From Bacteroidales bacterium (GTDB taxonomy: Bacteria; Bacteroidota; Bacteroidia; Bacteroidales; Paludibacteraceae), in contig JALFYY010000024.1 of the NCBI GenBank assembly GCA_022783865.1, positions 55,229 to 119,228 of the forward strand: a DNA stretch of 64,000 nt. The letters are read 5' to 3'. The position numbers were made by a program, and so were the translations under genes. The notes under the pieces are model-generated. The model saw only the letters and a program-made list of their open reading frames with translations. It was not told the origin of the DNA and ran no database searches. Below, piece after piece: positions 51,410-61,459 of the stretch (positions within the stretch are counted from its first letter, which is position 1; each line of letters opens with the position of its first letter).

Positions 51410-53596
51410 ATGCTGAGAAAGTTACGACATATAGAATTTTGGGCATTGCTACTCGCCTTTGTGACGGCGGGTTGCCACAATATAGACAAAGACGCCCAGC
51501 GTATAGAGGCGACTATTCACCAACAAGAAACAGTTGCTGCCGCCATTACCGACCAACTGATAGCAGGATTGCAGCAGAACTCGTTCGACAGCGTATGGAA
51601 CATCGCCAAAAGCACCGACGAAGTACTGATTTATATCTTCAACCGGCAGGGCTTAGTATTCTGGTCGAACAACTGGCTCGCCGGCAAAGAGGTGACACTA
51701 CTCTACTACGACCGATGGTATTATCATCACTTCGAGAATGCACACGCCATTTGCCGATGGCGAAACGCGGGACAATACAACATTCTGACCGTCATTCCCG
51801 TGAAATACGCATACCCGTTTGAGAACCAGCAACTTCACAATGAATTCATACATCCCTTCAAGGGCGATGATTCGTATGAAATAACCACCGAACAGAAGCC
51901 GGAGCACCATGCCGTTTATGCAGCGGACGGACACTATTTGTTTTCGTTGTGCCATTGTCAGGAGATTGCACCGGCACCTAAAAAAGAAAGTACCATCATC
52001 GAAACCTTTTCGTATCAGACCATTCTGACAGAGAAAGCACCGCCATTAGCCAAACGTTTGCCTTCGTTCTTGAAGACACGGCTGTATTTCCTGATAGACA
52101 TACTGATTTTCGGGCTGATATTTCTGGTCGGACTGATTGGTCTGATTCATAGTCACGGCATACAGAATATGCGGCTGCGCACGAAATATATGTACTTCAT
52201 GACCGCCCTCCTGATGTTGGTTTCGATATATATGTTCACCGTGTCGGGTCTGCACGTAAGACAACGCTACGAAAAACAGCAAAAACACGACTTGGAACGC
52301 ACTACGGCCTATATACAGAAATCGCTGCAGGAGATATATTTCTGGAACATGGGTATCGGTCCGGAACACCGGCAAGGTCTGAATATCGACTTGCGCGACT
52401 TGGCATTTACCTATAAAACCGACATTCACGTATATGACTTGAACGGCAATATCCTGGGCAGTTCCACTCCGGAGCTTTTCGACCAAGGCTTGGTATCAAC
52501 CCACATTGCACCCGAACCTTTTTTCTCGAACGCTTCAACGCTGATACAATACGAGCATATCGGCGACATGCGTTATCTGGCAGGCTATACAGAACTGTTG
52601 AACGGCAGTTATCTGCGAATCGGCTACATAGCTGTGCCGATGTTCCTCAGTGCGGACGAACTGAATGCCGCCACCGATGCGTTCTCCGCCAAACTATTGC
52701 CGCCTATCTTAATCGCATTGCTATGTGCCATCTTACTGAGTGCTATCATTTCACGGGAGTTGACGCAGTCGCTGGTAGGTTTGTCGGAAAAGATGAAGCA
52801 CTTCAAAATCGGGCGACGCGACAACAGATTGGTTTATGAATACAAGGACGAAATCGGACAACTGGTACAGCATTACAATGAAATGGTAGATGAACTGGAA
52901 CGCTCTGCCGAACTGCTTGCCAAATCAGAACGTGAAGGAGCCTGGAAGACCATGGCACGGCAGATTGCCCACGAAATCAACAATCCGCTGACCCCCATGA
53001 AACTCACCTTGCAGCAACTGCAACGCATGAAGCAGAAAGGCGGAGAACAGTTTGACGAGTATTTCAACAAATCGACCTTACTACTGATAGAGCAAATCGA
53101 CCAACTCTCGCATATTGCACAATCGTTCTCGAGTTTCGCCAAAATGCCGGAAGTATGCACCACCGAAGTGGATATTGCACAGAAACTGAGTTCGGTGATT
53201 TCGCTTTTCCGCAACAATCAGGAAGAAGTACCCATCCGGTATATCGGACCGGACAACGGCATCATGACATACGCTGACGAAGAGCAGATATCGCAGGTGT
53301 TCAACAACCTCATCAAGAACGCCTTGCAAGCCATTGAGAAGAAAGAAGACGGCGACATCATCATCATCATGAAAGAACTGTCACACACCATCATGATCAG
53401 CGTTTCGGACAACGGATGCGGCATTCCGGAGGATATGCAGGATAAGGTTTTCCGCCCGAATTTCACCACCAAATCAACCGGTATGGGACTCGGGCTGCCT
53501 ATTTCGAAGAACATTGTAGAAGGCTCGGGCGGCACTATCCGATTTGTGACATCAGAAAAAGGCACTACTTTCTTTGTGGAACTGAGGAAAGTGTAG
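51410..53596 (+). CDS. Sensor histidine kinase, NtrY-like
   Basis: 728 residues from ATG 51410; the track start (GTG 51299) lies upstream of the promoter. The N-terminal helix ends in a lipobox-like TAGC. An extracytoplasmic region follows, then two helices (FLIDILIFGLIFLVGLIGLI, YMYFMTALLMLVSIYMF), a second sensor region of about 170 residues, a helix (LPPILIALLCAILLSAIIS), HAMP, HisKA with phospho-acceptor His in RQIAHEINNPLTPMKL, and HATPase with N box NNLIKNALQAIEKKEDG, DNGCGIPEDM and GMGLGLPISK. The HEINNPLTP sequence is typical of the NtrB/NtrY class, which partners sigma-54 regulators. No regulator gene is adjacent. Confidence 0.92.
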   Translation: MLRKLRHIEFWALLLAFVTAGCHNIDKDAQRIEATIHQQETVAAAITDQLIAGLQQNSFDSVWNIAKSTDEVLIYIFNRQGLVFWSNNWLAGKEVTLLYYDRWYYHHFENAHAICRWRNAGQYNILTVIPVKYAYPFENQQLHNEFIHPFKGDDSYEITTEQKPEHHAVYAADGHYLFSLCHCQEIAPAPKKESTIIETFSYQTILTEKAPPLAKRLPSFLKTRLYFLIDILIFGLIFLVGLIGLIHSHGIQNMRLRTKYMYFMTALLMLVSIYMFTVSGLHVRQRYEKQQKHDLERTTAYIQKSLQEIYFWNMGIGPEHRQGLNIDLRDLAFTYKTDIHVYDLNGNILGSSTPELFDQGLVSTHIAPEPFFSNASTLIQYEHIGDMRYLAGYTELLNGSYLRIGYIAVPMFLSADELNAATDAFSAKLLPPILIALLCAILLSAIISRELTQSLVGLSEKMKHFKIGRRDNRLVYEYKDEIGQLVQHYNEMVDELERSAELLAKSEREGAWKTMARQIAHEINNPLTPMKLTLQQLQRMKQKGGEQFDEYFNKSTLLLIEQIDQLSHIAQSFSSFAKMPEVCTTEVDIAQKLSSVISLFRNNQEEVPIRYIGPDNGIMTYADEEQISQVFNNLIKNALQAIEKKEDGDIIIIMKELSHTIMISVSDNGCGIPEDMQDKVFRPNFTTKSTGMGLGLPISKNIVEGSGGTIRFVTSEKGTTFFVELRKV

Positions 53597-53835
53597 AAAT
53601 TTGACGCTCTGACAATCTGACAATTGAACAAAGATAAAGGATAAAGAACAAAAGCCAAAACGGTTAACCGTTGATTTGCAGGCGAGATGTACATATTCCG
53701 ACAGATAATAGTTCTCTACTACACTATTTATCAGACAGCAATCATCAGCCATTTGTCCGTTTTGGCAGCAGAAAAGCAGATTTATTATCAAAATGGCAGT
53801 TTCTCTGCACTTTTTCTAACTTTTTGCCACTGAAG
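53597..53835. other. Gene-free upstream region
   Basis: AT-rich, with short AAAGATAAAGGATAAAGAAC-type repeats near 53625. No gene or strong structure seen. Confidence 0.5.
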
Positions 53836-53867
53836 TTTGCATAATTCAAATCATTTGTATATCTTTG
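53836..53867 (+). promoter_or_regulatory. Promoter of the T9SS cargo cluster
   Basis: TTTG, 20 nt, TATCTTTG, an exact consensus match. Leader is about 45 nt. Confidence 0.75.
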
Positions 53868-53916
53868 CACACTCAAAAGACAGAACAAAATATTAACAAC
53901 ATAATTGATTAAAGGT

Positions 53917-56748
53917 ATGAAAAAATCTAACTTGTTACAAAGTCTGTTTGTAGCGTTCTTGTTGGTATTCACGACACTGAACGCACATGCAGAACTGCTT
54001 CTCACAGAGAATTTCAACTATTCGACCGGAAATCTGTATGGTCAAGGTACATCAATCGACCCCACAGGGTTAGGATGGATTCGATATGGTTCGCACACAG
54101 CGAATGTAATTCAAGTCGTTGATGGCGCACTCTCATATGCCGGCTATCAAGAAACCGCTACAGGCAAGGCTGCAAGAATCACCAACGGAGGCACTACCGA
54201 CGAAGATTTGCAATTTGCATTTTCGAAAGACCCTATTACATCGGGCAGTTTCTATGCATCTATGTTAGTCAACATCACCGATGCAGGACAAGGTGACAAG
54301 CCTGCTTATTTTATTGCTTTCACCGGTAAGACATCAAAAGGTTGGGTCGATGGAGTGAATGCCACTGAATATGGTCGTATATTCTCTATCAAAAGCGGCG
54401 AAGGTAAATTTCAATTAGGCATCAGCAAAAATAACGCAGCCCCCTCAGTAACGACCGAGGATTTGGATTTAGGCAAAACCTATCTGCTTGTGCTCAAATA
54501 TGAGTTTATTGATGGTTCAAACAATGACATCACCTCTCTTTGGGTAAATCCTGCCGATTTCAAAAATGAACCTACCACCACATTGATTGGTACAATTAGT
54601 CAGGGAGATGCTTCTGCCACTAATGGTTTACAAGGTATTGAAATCCGACAAGGACAGAATTTTGAAAGACTGACTCCTACTGCTACTATTGATGCTATCC
54701 GTGTGGCTACCACATGGGCTGAGTTGTTCAATCAAACAGCCGGTGGCGAAGACCAGGATCCCGTGCCTGCTATCAGCGTAAATACCACTTCGATAGAATT
54801 CGAAGGAACTATGTTTGTAGGAGGTCCTGCCGTTACGAAGACTGTCAACGTAAAGGCTACCGATTTGACTGCTGACATCACCATTACCACCACTTCCGCT
54901 AACCTTACGGTTGAACCTGCCACTATCACCAAAGAGGCTGCTATGAGCGAAACGGGTGCCAATGTAGTTGTTACTTTCACACCCAACTCTATTGAGACCG
55001 GTTTCCCGAATGTAGTATTCGCTTCGGAAGGTGCAACTGAAGTAAAAGTACCAGTTAGCGTTTATGTAGTAAATGCCGTAGCGAACTTAGGCGAAATGGT
55101 TGCAAAAGCAAAAGAAGAAGGTTACTACTATGGCGCTATCAGCGGTGAGATTGCTGTAACACACAGCTATACACAAAGCGGTCAAAACTGCCTGTATATC
55201 CAAGACGCTACTGCCGCTTTCTTAGTGTATGACACCTACGAGAACATGGGTGACTTGAAGGCAGGTGACCGCTTCACGGGTGCAAGTGTTTACTATGGCG
55301 GCGGTGAGTTCTATATCGAATCAATCGGCAAGAAAGGCGAAAACAAAGCAGTAGAGCCCGAAGACGTAACTTTGGCTGAATTGGCAACCAACGAGGGCAA
55401 AGCCAAATATGCTTTCCGTTTGGTACGCGTAAGCAATGTTAAGTTCAGTGCAACCGGTAAGTTTGAAAGTCAACAATATGATATTACACAAGGTGGAACA
55501 ACTGCCAAGATGAGTTTCTTTACCGGTTCGGAGATTATCGGTACGGACATTCCCGGCAGAGCTGACATAGTTGGCGTAGTGCGTAATGCCAACGGCAACC
55601 TTATAAGTCCCCGTACCACAGCAGATATCTCTGCCATAGCCGCTACACCTACTATCAGCGTATCGCAGACTGCAGTTGATTTCGGAGAGACCATCTTCGT
55701 TTTGGGCGGAACTTCGGCTACAACCAAAATCACCGTAAAGGGTGCTGATTTGACAGGTGATATCACCATCACTTCCTCATCTCAGAACCTTACCGCTACA
55801 CCCACGACCATTGCCAAAGCTGATGCTATGACAGAAGCAGGCGTGGAAGTAACGCTCACATTCACTCCTTTGGCAGTAGAATGGGACGACCCGTATATCA
55901 CAATCCGTTCGGAAGGCGCAACGCAAGTACAAGTGCAAGTAGCTGCCTTTGTGAATGACGCTGTAGCCGATTTGGCAGCTATGAAAGCTAAAATCGAGAC
56001 AGAAGGCTTCTTTATGGGATACATCACCGGCGAGATTGCCGTTTCGCAAGCATACGATTTTAACGGTTTGCCCTATTTCTATGTGCAAGACGCAACCGCT
56101 GCTCTGATGATGACCGGCGAAGCAGAAGTGGTTGGCGATTTGGTTGCAGGCGACCGCTTGACAATGATAGGAGCATACTACGAAGGCGGAACAACCTTCT
56201 CAATAGCATCTATTGGTACCAAAGGTGAGAACAAAGCAGTTGAGCCGGATGTAGTTACCTTGACAGAATTGACAAGCAACGCTGCTCAATATGCTTTCCG
56301 TTTGGTACGCATAAACGATATTACTTTCTCGCAGACGGGCGACTTTGCATTCGGAACGCAGTACGATATCGCACAAGGCGAAGCCGTTGCCAAGTTGAGC
56401 CTCTTTGCCGAATCTGACATCATCGGTACACAATTGCCAAGCAAAGCCGATGTAATCGGTATTGTCCGCAATGCCACCGGCAAACTTATCAGTCCCCGTA
56501 CAACAGAAGATATTATCGACAAGAGTATCAACACATCGTTAGCAGATGCTTACGCCGCTCAAGTTTATACCGAAACCGGTATGCTCTGCATTGTCAGCGA
56601 AGCAGAAACGGCTGTGTCGGTATATACGATGCTCGGTGCCGAGATTGCAACCGTGCGTGCAACAACAGGAACCACACGCATTGCATTGGAACAAGGTATC
56701 TATATCGTACGCATCAACGGCAAAGCCACCAAAGTGATTGTGAAATAA
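53917..56748 (+). CDS. T9SS cargo protein with a tandem duplication of about 295 residues
   Basis: 943 residues from MKKSNLLQSLFVAFLLVF (TTG 53905 rejected). After the signal peptide, residues ~30-270 form an N-terminal domain beginning LLLTENFNYSTGNLYGQGTS. Two homologous units follow (track residues ~288-578 and ~579-872). Each has an Ig-like part (LTADITITTTSANLTVEPAT vs LTGDITITSSSQNLTATPTT) and an OB/DUF5689-like part (GEIAVTHSYTQSGQN, SIGKKGENKAVEPEDVTL, GNLISPRTT). The type-A sorting domain VSVYTMLGAEIATVRA...LEQGIYIVRI ends KVIVK. Predicted surface or released protein; possibly nucleic-acid or carbohydrate binding by fold analogy only. First of three cargo genes. Confidence 0.88.
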   Translation: MKKSNLLQSLFVAFLLVFTTLNAHAELLLTENFNYSTGNLYGQGTSIDPTGLGWIRYGSHTANVIQVVDGALSYAGYQETATGKAARITNGGTTDEDLQFAFSKDPITSGSFYASMLVNITDAGQGDKPAYFIAFTGKTSKGWVDGVNATEYGRIFSIKSGEGKFQLGISKNNAAPSVTTEDLDLGKTYLLVLKYEFIDGSNNDITSLWVNPADFKNEPTTTLIGTISQGDASATNGLQGIEIRQGQNFERLTPTATIDAIRVATTWAELFNQTAGGEDQDPVPAISVNTTSIEFEGTMFVGGPAVTKTVNVKATDLTADITITTTSANLTVEPATITKEAAMSETGANVVVTFTPNSIETGFPNVVFASEGATEVKVPVSVYVVNAVANLGEMVAKAKEEGYYYGAISGEIAVTHSYTQSGQNCLYIQDATAAFLVYDTYENMGDLKAGDRFTGASVYYGGGEFYIESIGKKGENKAVEPEDVTLAELATNEGKAKYAFRLVRVSNVKFSATGKFESQQYDITQGGTTAKMSFFTGSEIIGTDIPGRADIVGVVRNANGNLISPRTTADISAIAATPTISVSQTAVDFGETIFVLGGTSATTKITVKGADLTGDITITSSSQNLTATPTTIAKADAMTEAGVEVTLTFTPLAVEWDDPYITIRSEGATQVQVQVAAFVNDAVADLAAMKAKIETEGFFMGYITGEIAVSQAYDFNGLPYFYVQDATAALMMTGEAEVVGDLVAGDRLTMIGAYYEGGTTFSIASIGTKGENKAVEPDVVTLTELTSNAAQYAFRLVRINDITFSQTGDFAFGTQYDIAQGEAVAKLSLFAESDIIGTQLPSKADVIGIVRNATGKLISPRTTEDIIDKSINTSLADAYAAQVYTETGMLCIVSEAETAVSVYTMLGAEIATVRATTGTTRIALEQGIYIVRINGKATKVIVK

Positions 56749-56760
56749 CAAGTATTACAC

Positions 56761-56814
56761 AACAAGGGTGCGTCTCTCTGCTATGAGGAACTGCACCCTT
56801 GTTCTATTTTTTTT
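56761..56814 (+). terminator. Terminator after the duplicated cargo gene
   Basis: AACAAGGGTGC / GCACCCTTGTT, 11-bp perfect stem, followed by TCTATTTTTTTT. The next gene starts only 7 bp later, so it must depend on readthrough or a promoter inside this region. Confidence 0.85.
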
Positions 56815-56820
56815 GACGAT

Positions 56821-59103
56821 ATGAAACGATTCAGTCTTTTTCTTATGTTATGCTGTGCCGTTGCGTTGCAGGCACAGACCACCGACTACCCCGAACTCCT
56901 TTCCAACCCGGGTTTTGAAGAATCAAGCATAAGTCCGTTCGGCGGCGTGACTACCTTTGAAGACTGGACATTGCCTTTGGGAGCTGCTGTGGCAGAAACG
57001 GCAGACAAGCAAGAGGGTGAACAGGCAATGAAAATCAACCAAGCAACACAGAAAGTGAACCACCTTGACCAAGAGGTGTTTGACTACGCCACCCAACCTG
57101 AAGAAGGAGCCGCCTACGAAATGCGTATCCGATACAAAGTGCTCGCTTCGCAAGCTGGGGAAGACATCAAGTTGATGTATCTCTGGAGCAGTTCACGCGA
57201 CGGAGAACTCACAAAAGACTCCACCTCCTGGCTCACCGGCAACGAATGGAAGACACAGATATTGCGCACTGTTTGCCCGGCAGGAGCTTCACGCTTTCTT
57301 TTCCGTGTAAAGTTTAGCAAAGGGGTAGAGGTACTGTTCGACGACTTCAGTTTCCGCAAGGTGGATGACGAACCTGTTCCGGCAGAACCTTCACTCACTA
57401 TCACCCCTGCGAAAATGCCGGCTGCAGAAACCACACTCGGTACTCCTGCTGAGTTGCCCGTTATTACCGTTGTGCAAAACAACTTTACGGCTCCAATGAC
57501 GTTTGACATCATCGGCAAAGGACGTGCTGCATTCTCTTTTACCACAACCGCCAAGAGCGAGACCGCAACAGAAGTGCAGATTACTTACAATCCTGCCGAA
57601 GCCGCTATGCACGATGCGATGCTGATAATTGATGTTCCTTCGAAGCCCGAGCTTTCTGAGACCTACTCGCTGCATGGCATCTGCATTGACCCGAAGAATC
57701 CGCCTGTAGTAACGATTACACCGGAGTCGCTGCCCACTTTCGAAACAACGGCACGACAAGAACAGAAGGCGACCCTGAAACTCAACAGCACCGGCTGTAT
57801 CGACTATGTATATGCCGGAATGCGCCATATCGACAATGCTGGATTCGTAGTCAATTCCACCACGTTTATCAAGAACATGCCGCAGGATGTAACCGTCACT
57901 TTCCGTCCCACCAAGGCGGGTTACTACCGTTCGCAGCTCCGCTTCTGGTCGTTGAAATCCGACACGGTCACTGTCACTTTGATAGGTAATGCCAAACCGG
58001 CTACCGAAGACCCGAACACATTCACCACGGCATTCAGTTGGCATTTGGAAAACCCGCAATCGTTGCTCGTCGAGGACTTCAACCTTGTGGAACACAACTA
58101 CGATTTGCAATTGGAGGGCTGGCAGAACGTAGTGCTCGGCGGCGAACGCCCGTGGTGGGGCTACTATCACCGTGACGCACAACTGAATATCTTGGAAAAG
58201 ACTGCCAAAGCCACAGGCTACCAGTATCAGGTGCCGGCAGAAGAACGCAGCGAGATGTGGATGGTAACGCCTGCTTTGGACTATAAGAATGCCAAAGGAC
58301 GCACCTTCACGCTCCGTGTGATGGGCGACTTTATGTTCGAAGGACACGATACTGAACTCTCCGTATGGCTCATCGACTCCGTTCCGGGCGACCGGCTCTA
58401 TTTCCGTAAGATAGACGGTATGGGTATTCCTACGGCTCCCGACTACAACGGCGAGTGGATGGAGTATCACGTCAACCTCGACGGACAAGAGATTGAAGAT
58501 GTGTTCTTTATCGGTTTCAAGTACGACGGTCTGTTCGGACAGGAGAATGCCGTAACCTACTACATTGACGATGTCTCGTGGGGACGCACCGACTTGCCTG
58601 CTATCCAAGCTGACTCTGCACAGGTCGTTATGACAGCGGCATTGGGCAAAGATGCCGCCTCGGGTATGATTACTGTCAAGACTTCCAATCTGACAGAACC
58701 TGTAACATTGTCGTTGGGCGGCAACAACAAGAGCAAATTCCAACTTTCTGCCAACACTTTGCCTGTCGAAGGCGGAACGTTCCAAGTACTCTTCAATAGC
58801 GACCAGGAAGGCGTTCACGAAGCGTATGTGAAACTCTCCTCGCGTGGGGCTGCCGACCTCTATATCCCGATGGCAGTGCTTTGCAAGACGGGTACGGCTG
58901 TCGAAAATCCGGGTGCAGAAGCGTTGCGTATCTTCACTGCCGGCAGAGAGTTGCACGTGACGAATGCCGCTGCAGACTACACCGTTTACGACACCACGGG
59001 GCGCACAATCTATACCGGTAATGCCGCACATATTACGTTGCCTACGGCAGGTGTGTACGTAGTGCGTTGCGCGGCTGAAGCCAAGAAAGTGACGGTACTC
59101 TAA
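56821..59103 (+). CDS. T9SS cargo protein, multidomain beta-sandwich
   Basis: A 760-residue secreted protein with signal peptide MKRFSLFLMLCCAVALQAQ. Residues 25-185 form a carbohydrate-binding-like domain (LLSNPGFEESSISPFGGVTT...VLFDDFSF). Two Ig-like repeats follow (LTITPAKMPAAETTLGTPAE and VTITPESLPTFETTARQEQK). Residues ~400-595 resemble the choice-of-anchor J type (PQSLLVEDFNL, MVTPALDYKNAKGRTFTLRV, YYIDDVSW). A further Ig-like unit precedes the type-A sorting tail YTVYDTTGRTIYTG...AGVYVVRC, ending KVTVL. Role unknown. It starts right behind a strong terminator. Confidence 0.87.
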   Translation: MKRFSLFLMLCCAVALQAQTTDYPELLSNPGFEESSISPFGGVTTFEDWTLPLGAAVAETADKQEGEQAMKINQATQKVNHLDQEVFDYATQPEEGAAYEMRIRYKVLASQAGEDIKLMYLWSSSRDGELTKDSTSWLTGNEWKTQILRTVCPAGASRFLFRVKFSKGVEVLFDDFSFRKVDDEPVPAEPSLTITPAKMPAAETTLGTPAELPVITVVQNNFTAPMTFDIIGKGRAAFSFTTTAKSETATEVQITYNPAEAAMHDAMLIIDVPSKPELSETYSLHGICIDPKNPPVVTITPESLPTFETTARQEQKATLKLNSTGCIDYVYAGMRHIDNAGFVVNSTTFIKNMPQDVTVTFRPTKAGYYRSQLRFWSLKSDTVTVTLIGNAKPATEDPNTFTTAFSWHLENPQSLLVEDFNLVEHNYDLQLEGWQNVVLGGERPWWGYYHRDAQLNILEKTAKATGYQYQVPAEERSEMWMVTPALDYKNAKGRTFTLRVMGDFMFEGHDTELSVWLIDSVPGDRLYFRKIDGMGIPTAPDYNGEWMEYHVNLDGQEIEDVFFIGFKYDGLFGQENAVTYYIDDVSWGRTDLPAIQADSAQVVMTAALGKDAASGMITVKTSNLTEPVTLSLGGNNKSKFQLSANTLPVEGGTFQVLFNSDQEGVHEAYVKLSSRGAADLYIPMAVLCKTGTAVENPGAEALRIFTAGRELHVTNAAADYTVYDTTGRTIYTGNAAHITLPTAGVYVVRCAAEAKKVTVL

Positions 59104-59109
59104 CGTAAC

Positions 59110-59164
59110 ACCCATACAAAGCCCATGCAGGGCTCATACGGGTCCCATAGTGCTACGGTAGTTG
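59110..59164 (+). repeat. 11-bp phased repeat related to 4.53 kb
   Basis: ACCCATACAAA, GCCCATGCAGG, GCTCATACGGG, TCCCATAGTGC, TACGGTAGTTG. It shares GTCCCATAGTGCTACGG with the array at 4531-4596. Confidence 0.65.
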
Positions 59165-59218
59165 AAAGCTCCGTGGTTGCTGAGGGCACTTTGGCAACAT
59201 ACAAAACGCAAAATACAG

Positions 59219-59256
59219 AGAATGTGTCAATTAGGTTATTGGCACATTCTTTATTT
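59219..59256 (+). terminator. Terminator of the 760-residue cargo gene
   Basis: AGAATGTGTCAA pairs with TTGGCACATTCT (one mismatch) and is followed by TTATTTCT. Confidence 0.75.
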
Positions 59257-59267
59257 CTATATGCGGC

Positions 59268-59298
59268 TTGCGCATGTGTTAGATTTTGCGTAACTTTG
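59268..59298 (+). promoter_or_regulatory. Promoter of the discoidin-CotH gene
   Basis: TTG, 20 nt, TAACTTTG. Leader is about 45 nt. Confidence 0.6.
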
Positions 59299-59350
59299 TC
59301 GCTCCTTAAAGGTACAGAATAGTTACTATAAAAAACATATTATTTTATCA

Positions 59351-61300
59351 ATGAAAGCACAACATCTTTTCCTTGCTATGGCAGCCATGGCGCTCGCAAC
59401 GGCAATGCCTGCAAAAGCAGCCGGCAAACTAACAGGAACCGTTATCGGTACGGAGCTGTCGGTGGATTACAGCAACAACAGCGCTTCCACCACTGTCAAC
59501 ACGGCGGCAATGGCGCACGACGGCGACCTCTCAACCTATTTCGCTTCCTACGACCGGCAATACACATGGACGGGGCTCGACCTGGGCAGTCAGTTCGTTA
59601 TCACCAAAGTGGGATGGTCGCCCCGCAACGACAGCAAAGGCGAAGAGCGCGTTGTGCTCGGTATGTTCGAAGGCGCTAACCAAGCGGATTTCATGGATGC
59701 CGTGCCGCTCTATCTCATCACAGAGAAAGGCAAGATCGGGCAGATTTCGTATGCCGATGTCAATTGCTCCCGCGGCTTCCGTTACGTACGCTATGTTGGT
59801 CCGGAAAATGCCCGCTGCAACATCGCCGAAGTGGAATTCTACGGCAATCCAGGTGCCGGCGACGACTCGCACCTGTGGCAAATAACCAACCTGCCTACCG
59901 TCATCATCAATACCCGGAACGCCGAAGCACCCTACGACAAAGAGCACGACATCGTGTCGAACATCATCGTCATCTCAGAGAACGGCAGCAACATATTGGA
60001 GAAGACCGGCACATCGCGCCTGCGTGGCAATGCATCGATGCAATTCCCCAAAAAGCCCTACCGCATCAAGTTCGACAAGAAGCAGCAACTGCTCAACGCA
60101 CCTGCAACTGCCAAGAAGTGGACACTCATCAACAACTACGGCGATAAGTCGCTCATGCGCAACATCGTGGCTTTCGAGGCGAGCCGCCGAAGCGGATTGG
60201 AGTACACTCCGTTCTGCCAATCGGTTGACGTGGTGCTCAACGGCGAATACAAGGGCAACTACCAGTTGTGCGACCAGGTGGAAGTGAACGCCAACCGTGT
60301 GCCCATTATCGAAATGGAGCCTACCGACATCGCCAACGAAGCCCTTACAGGAGGTTATTTCATCGAAGTGGACGGATATGCCGACCAGGAAATCTCGTGG
60401 TTCAACTCGGCACGCGGCATTCCTGTCACCATCAAATCACCGGACGAAGACGCAATTGCGCCCATGCAAAAAAACTACATCACCGGCTATTTCAACAAGA
60501 TGGAAAACCTGGTGTACATCACGCAGGGCAACACTTCGGAGACCTATTCCGACATTGTGGATATCCCCTCGTTCCTCAAACTGTTCCTCGTGGGCGAGTT
60601 CTCGGGTAACACCGATACCTATTGGAGCACCTATATCTACAAACACCGCTCCGACCCGAAGATGTATTTCGGTCCGGTATGGGATTTCGACATCGCCTTC
60701 GACAACGACAACCGCACCTATCCCATCCTCAGCAAACCCGACTATGTCTATCGTTCAGGAGGCTCGTCGGCTGGCTCGATGAACACTTTCGTGACGCTGC
60801 TCATCAACCGCCCGGAAGTGAAAGCGCAGTTGGAGAAAGAATGGCAGACAATGCGCGACAAGCAAAACTTCACGGCAGAGAGCATGTGCGCCTACATCGA
60901 CAGCATTGCAGACGATCTGGACGCTTCGCAACGCCTCAATTTCCTGCGTTGGCCCATCTTGGCGCAATATGTTCACATGAACCCTGTTGCATTCCGTACC
61001 TACGGGGAATATATCAATACGCTGAAGAACTATGTGACAGGACGGATCCAATGGCTGGACAAGAAACTCAATTATGTGCCTGCCCCGTCGGGCCTTGAAA
61101 CTACGGCAACCGCTGCCGTCTCGGTCTTTGCACAAGCCGATGGCACATTGGTCATCAACGGAAGCGACAAGGCTTATGATGTGTACGACGCTTCGGGCAG
61201 ACGTTGCCTGACCGGTTCTTCAGAGTCGCCTGCACGCTTGGCAATGCACGGCATGTACATCGTGCGCATTGAAGGACAAAACATCAAGATTGTATTCTGA
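59351..61300 (+). CDS. Discoidin-like/CotH-family protein with T9SS sorting domain
   Basis: A 649-residue protein with signal peptide ending AKAAG. Residues 30-165 resemble an F5/8 type C (discoidin) domain (AAMAHDGDLSTYFASYD, TWTGLDLGSQFVITKVGW, RYVRYVGPENARCNIAEVEF). Residues ~180-560 are CotH: TSRLRGNASMQFPKKPYRIK, VDVVLNGEYKGNYQLCDQVE, ALTGGYFIEVDGYAD and MYFGPVWDFDIAFDNDNR, keeping the DFD that the first CotH protein lacks. The sorting tail YDVYDASGRRCLTG...MHGMYIVRI ends IKIVF. Possibly a carbohydrate-targeted atypical kinase at the cell surface; that is inference. Third gene of the cargo cluster. Confidence 0.88.
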   Translation: MKAQHLFLAMAAMALATAMPAKAAGKLTGTVIGTELSVDYSNNSASTTVNTAAMAHDGDLSTYFASYDRQYTWTGLDLGSQFVITKVGWSPRNDSKGEERVVLGMFEGANQADFMDAVPLYLITEKGKIGQISYADVNCSRGFRYVRYVGPENARCNIAEVEFYGNPGAGDDSHLWQITNLPTVIINTRNAEAPYDKEHDIVSNIIVISENGSNILEKTGTSRLRGNASMQFPKKPYRIKFDKKQQLLNAPATAKKWTLINNYGDKSLMRNIVAFEASRRSGLEYTPFCQSVDVVLNGEYKGNYQLCDQVEVNANRVPIIEMEPTDIANEALTGGYFIEVDGYADQEISWFNSARGIPVTIKSPDEDAIAPMQKNYITGYFNKMENLVYITQGNTSETYSDIVDIPSFLKLFLVGEFSGNTDTYWSTYIYKHRSDPKMYFGPVWDFDIAFDNDNRTYPILSKPDYVYRSGGSSAGSMNTFVTLLINRPEVKAQLEKEWQTMRDKQNFTAESMCAYIDSIADDLDASQRLNFLRWPILAQYVHMNPVAFRTYGEYINTLKNYVTGRIQWLDKKLNYVPAPSGLETTATAAVSVFAQADGTLVINGSDKAYDVYDASGRRCLTGSSESPARLAMHGMYIVRIEGQNIKIVF

Positions 61301-61335
61301 CAACACGCTTTCCGGCACATCTTGTGCAAGAACAA

Positions 61336-61371
61336 GAGGATATATGCCCACCGGTGTATATCCTCTTTTTT
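61336..61371 (+). terminator. Terminator of the discoidin-CotH gene
   Basis: GAGGATATA / TATATCCTC with a 12-nt loop followed by TTTTTTA. Confidence 0.88.
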
Positions 61372-61459
61372 ATGGTGCCGGTTCACCTGTTCCACTCCCA
61401 CAAATCCCGGTGCTTTCCAACAGCCTTCATACCAAAAATTGCCGCCTTATTTTACCGAA

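Noticed and set aside
57391-59115. 574-residue minus-strand ORF
   Set aside because: Shadow of the 760-residue T9SS cargo gene, which has signal peptide and sorting domain.
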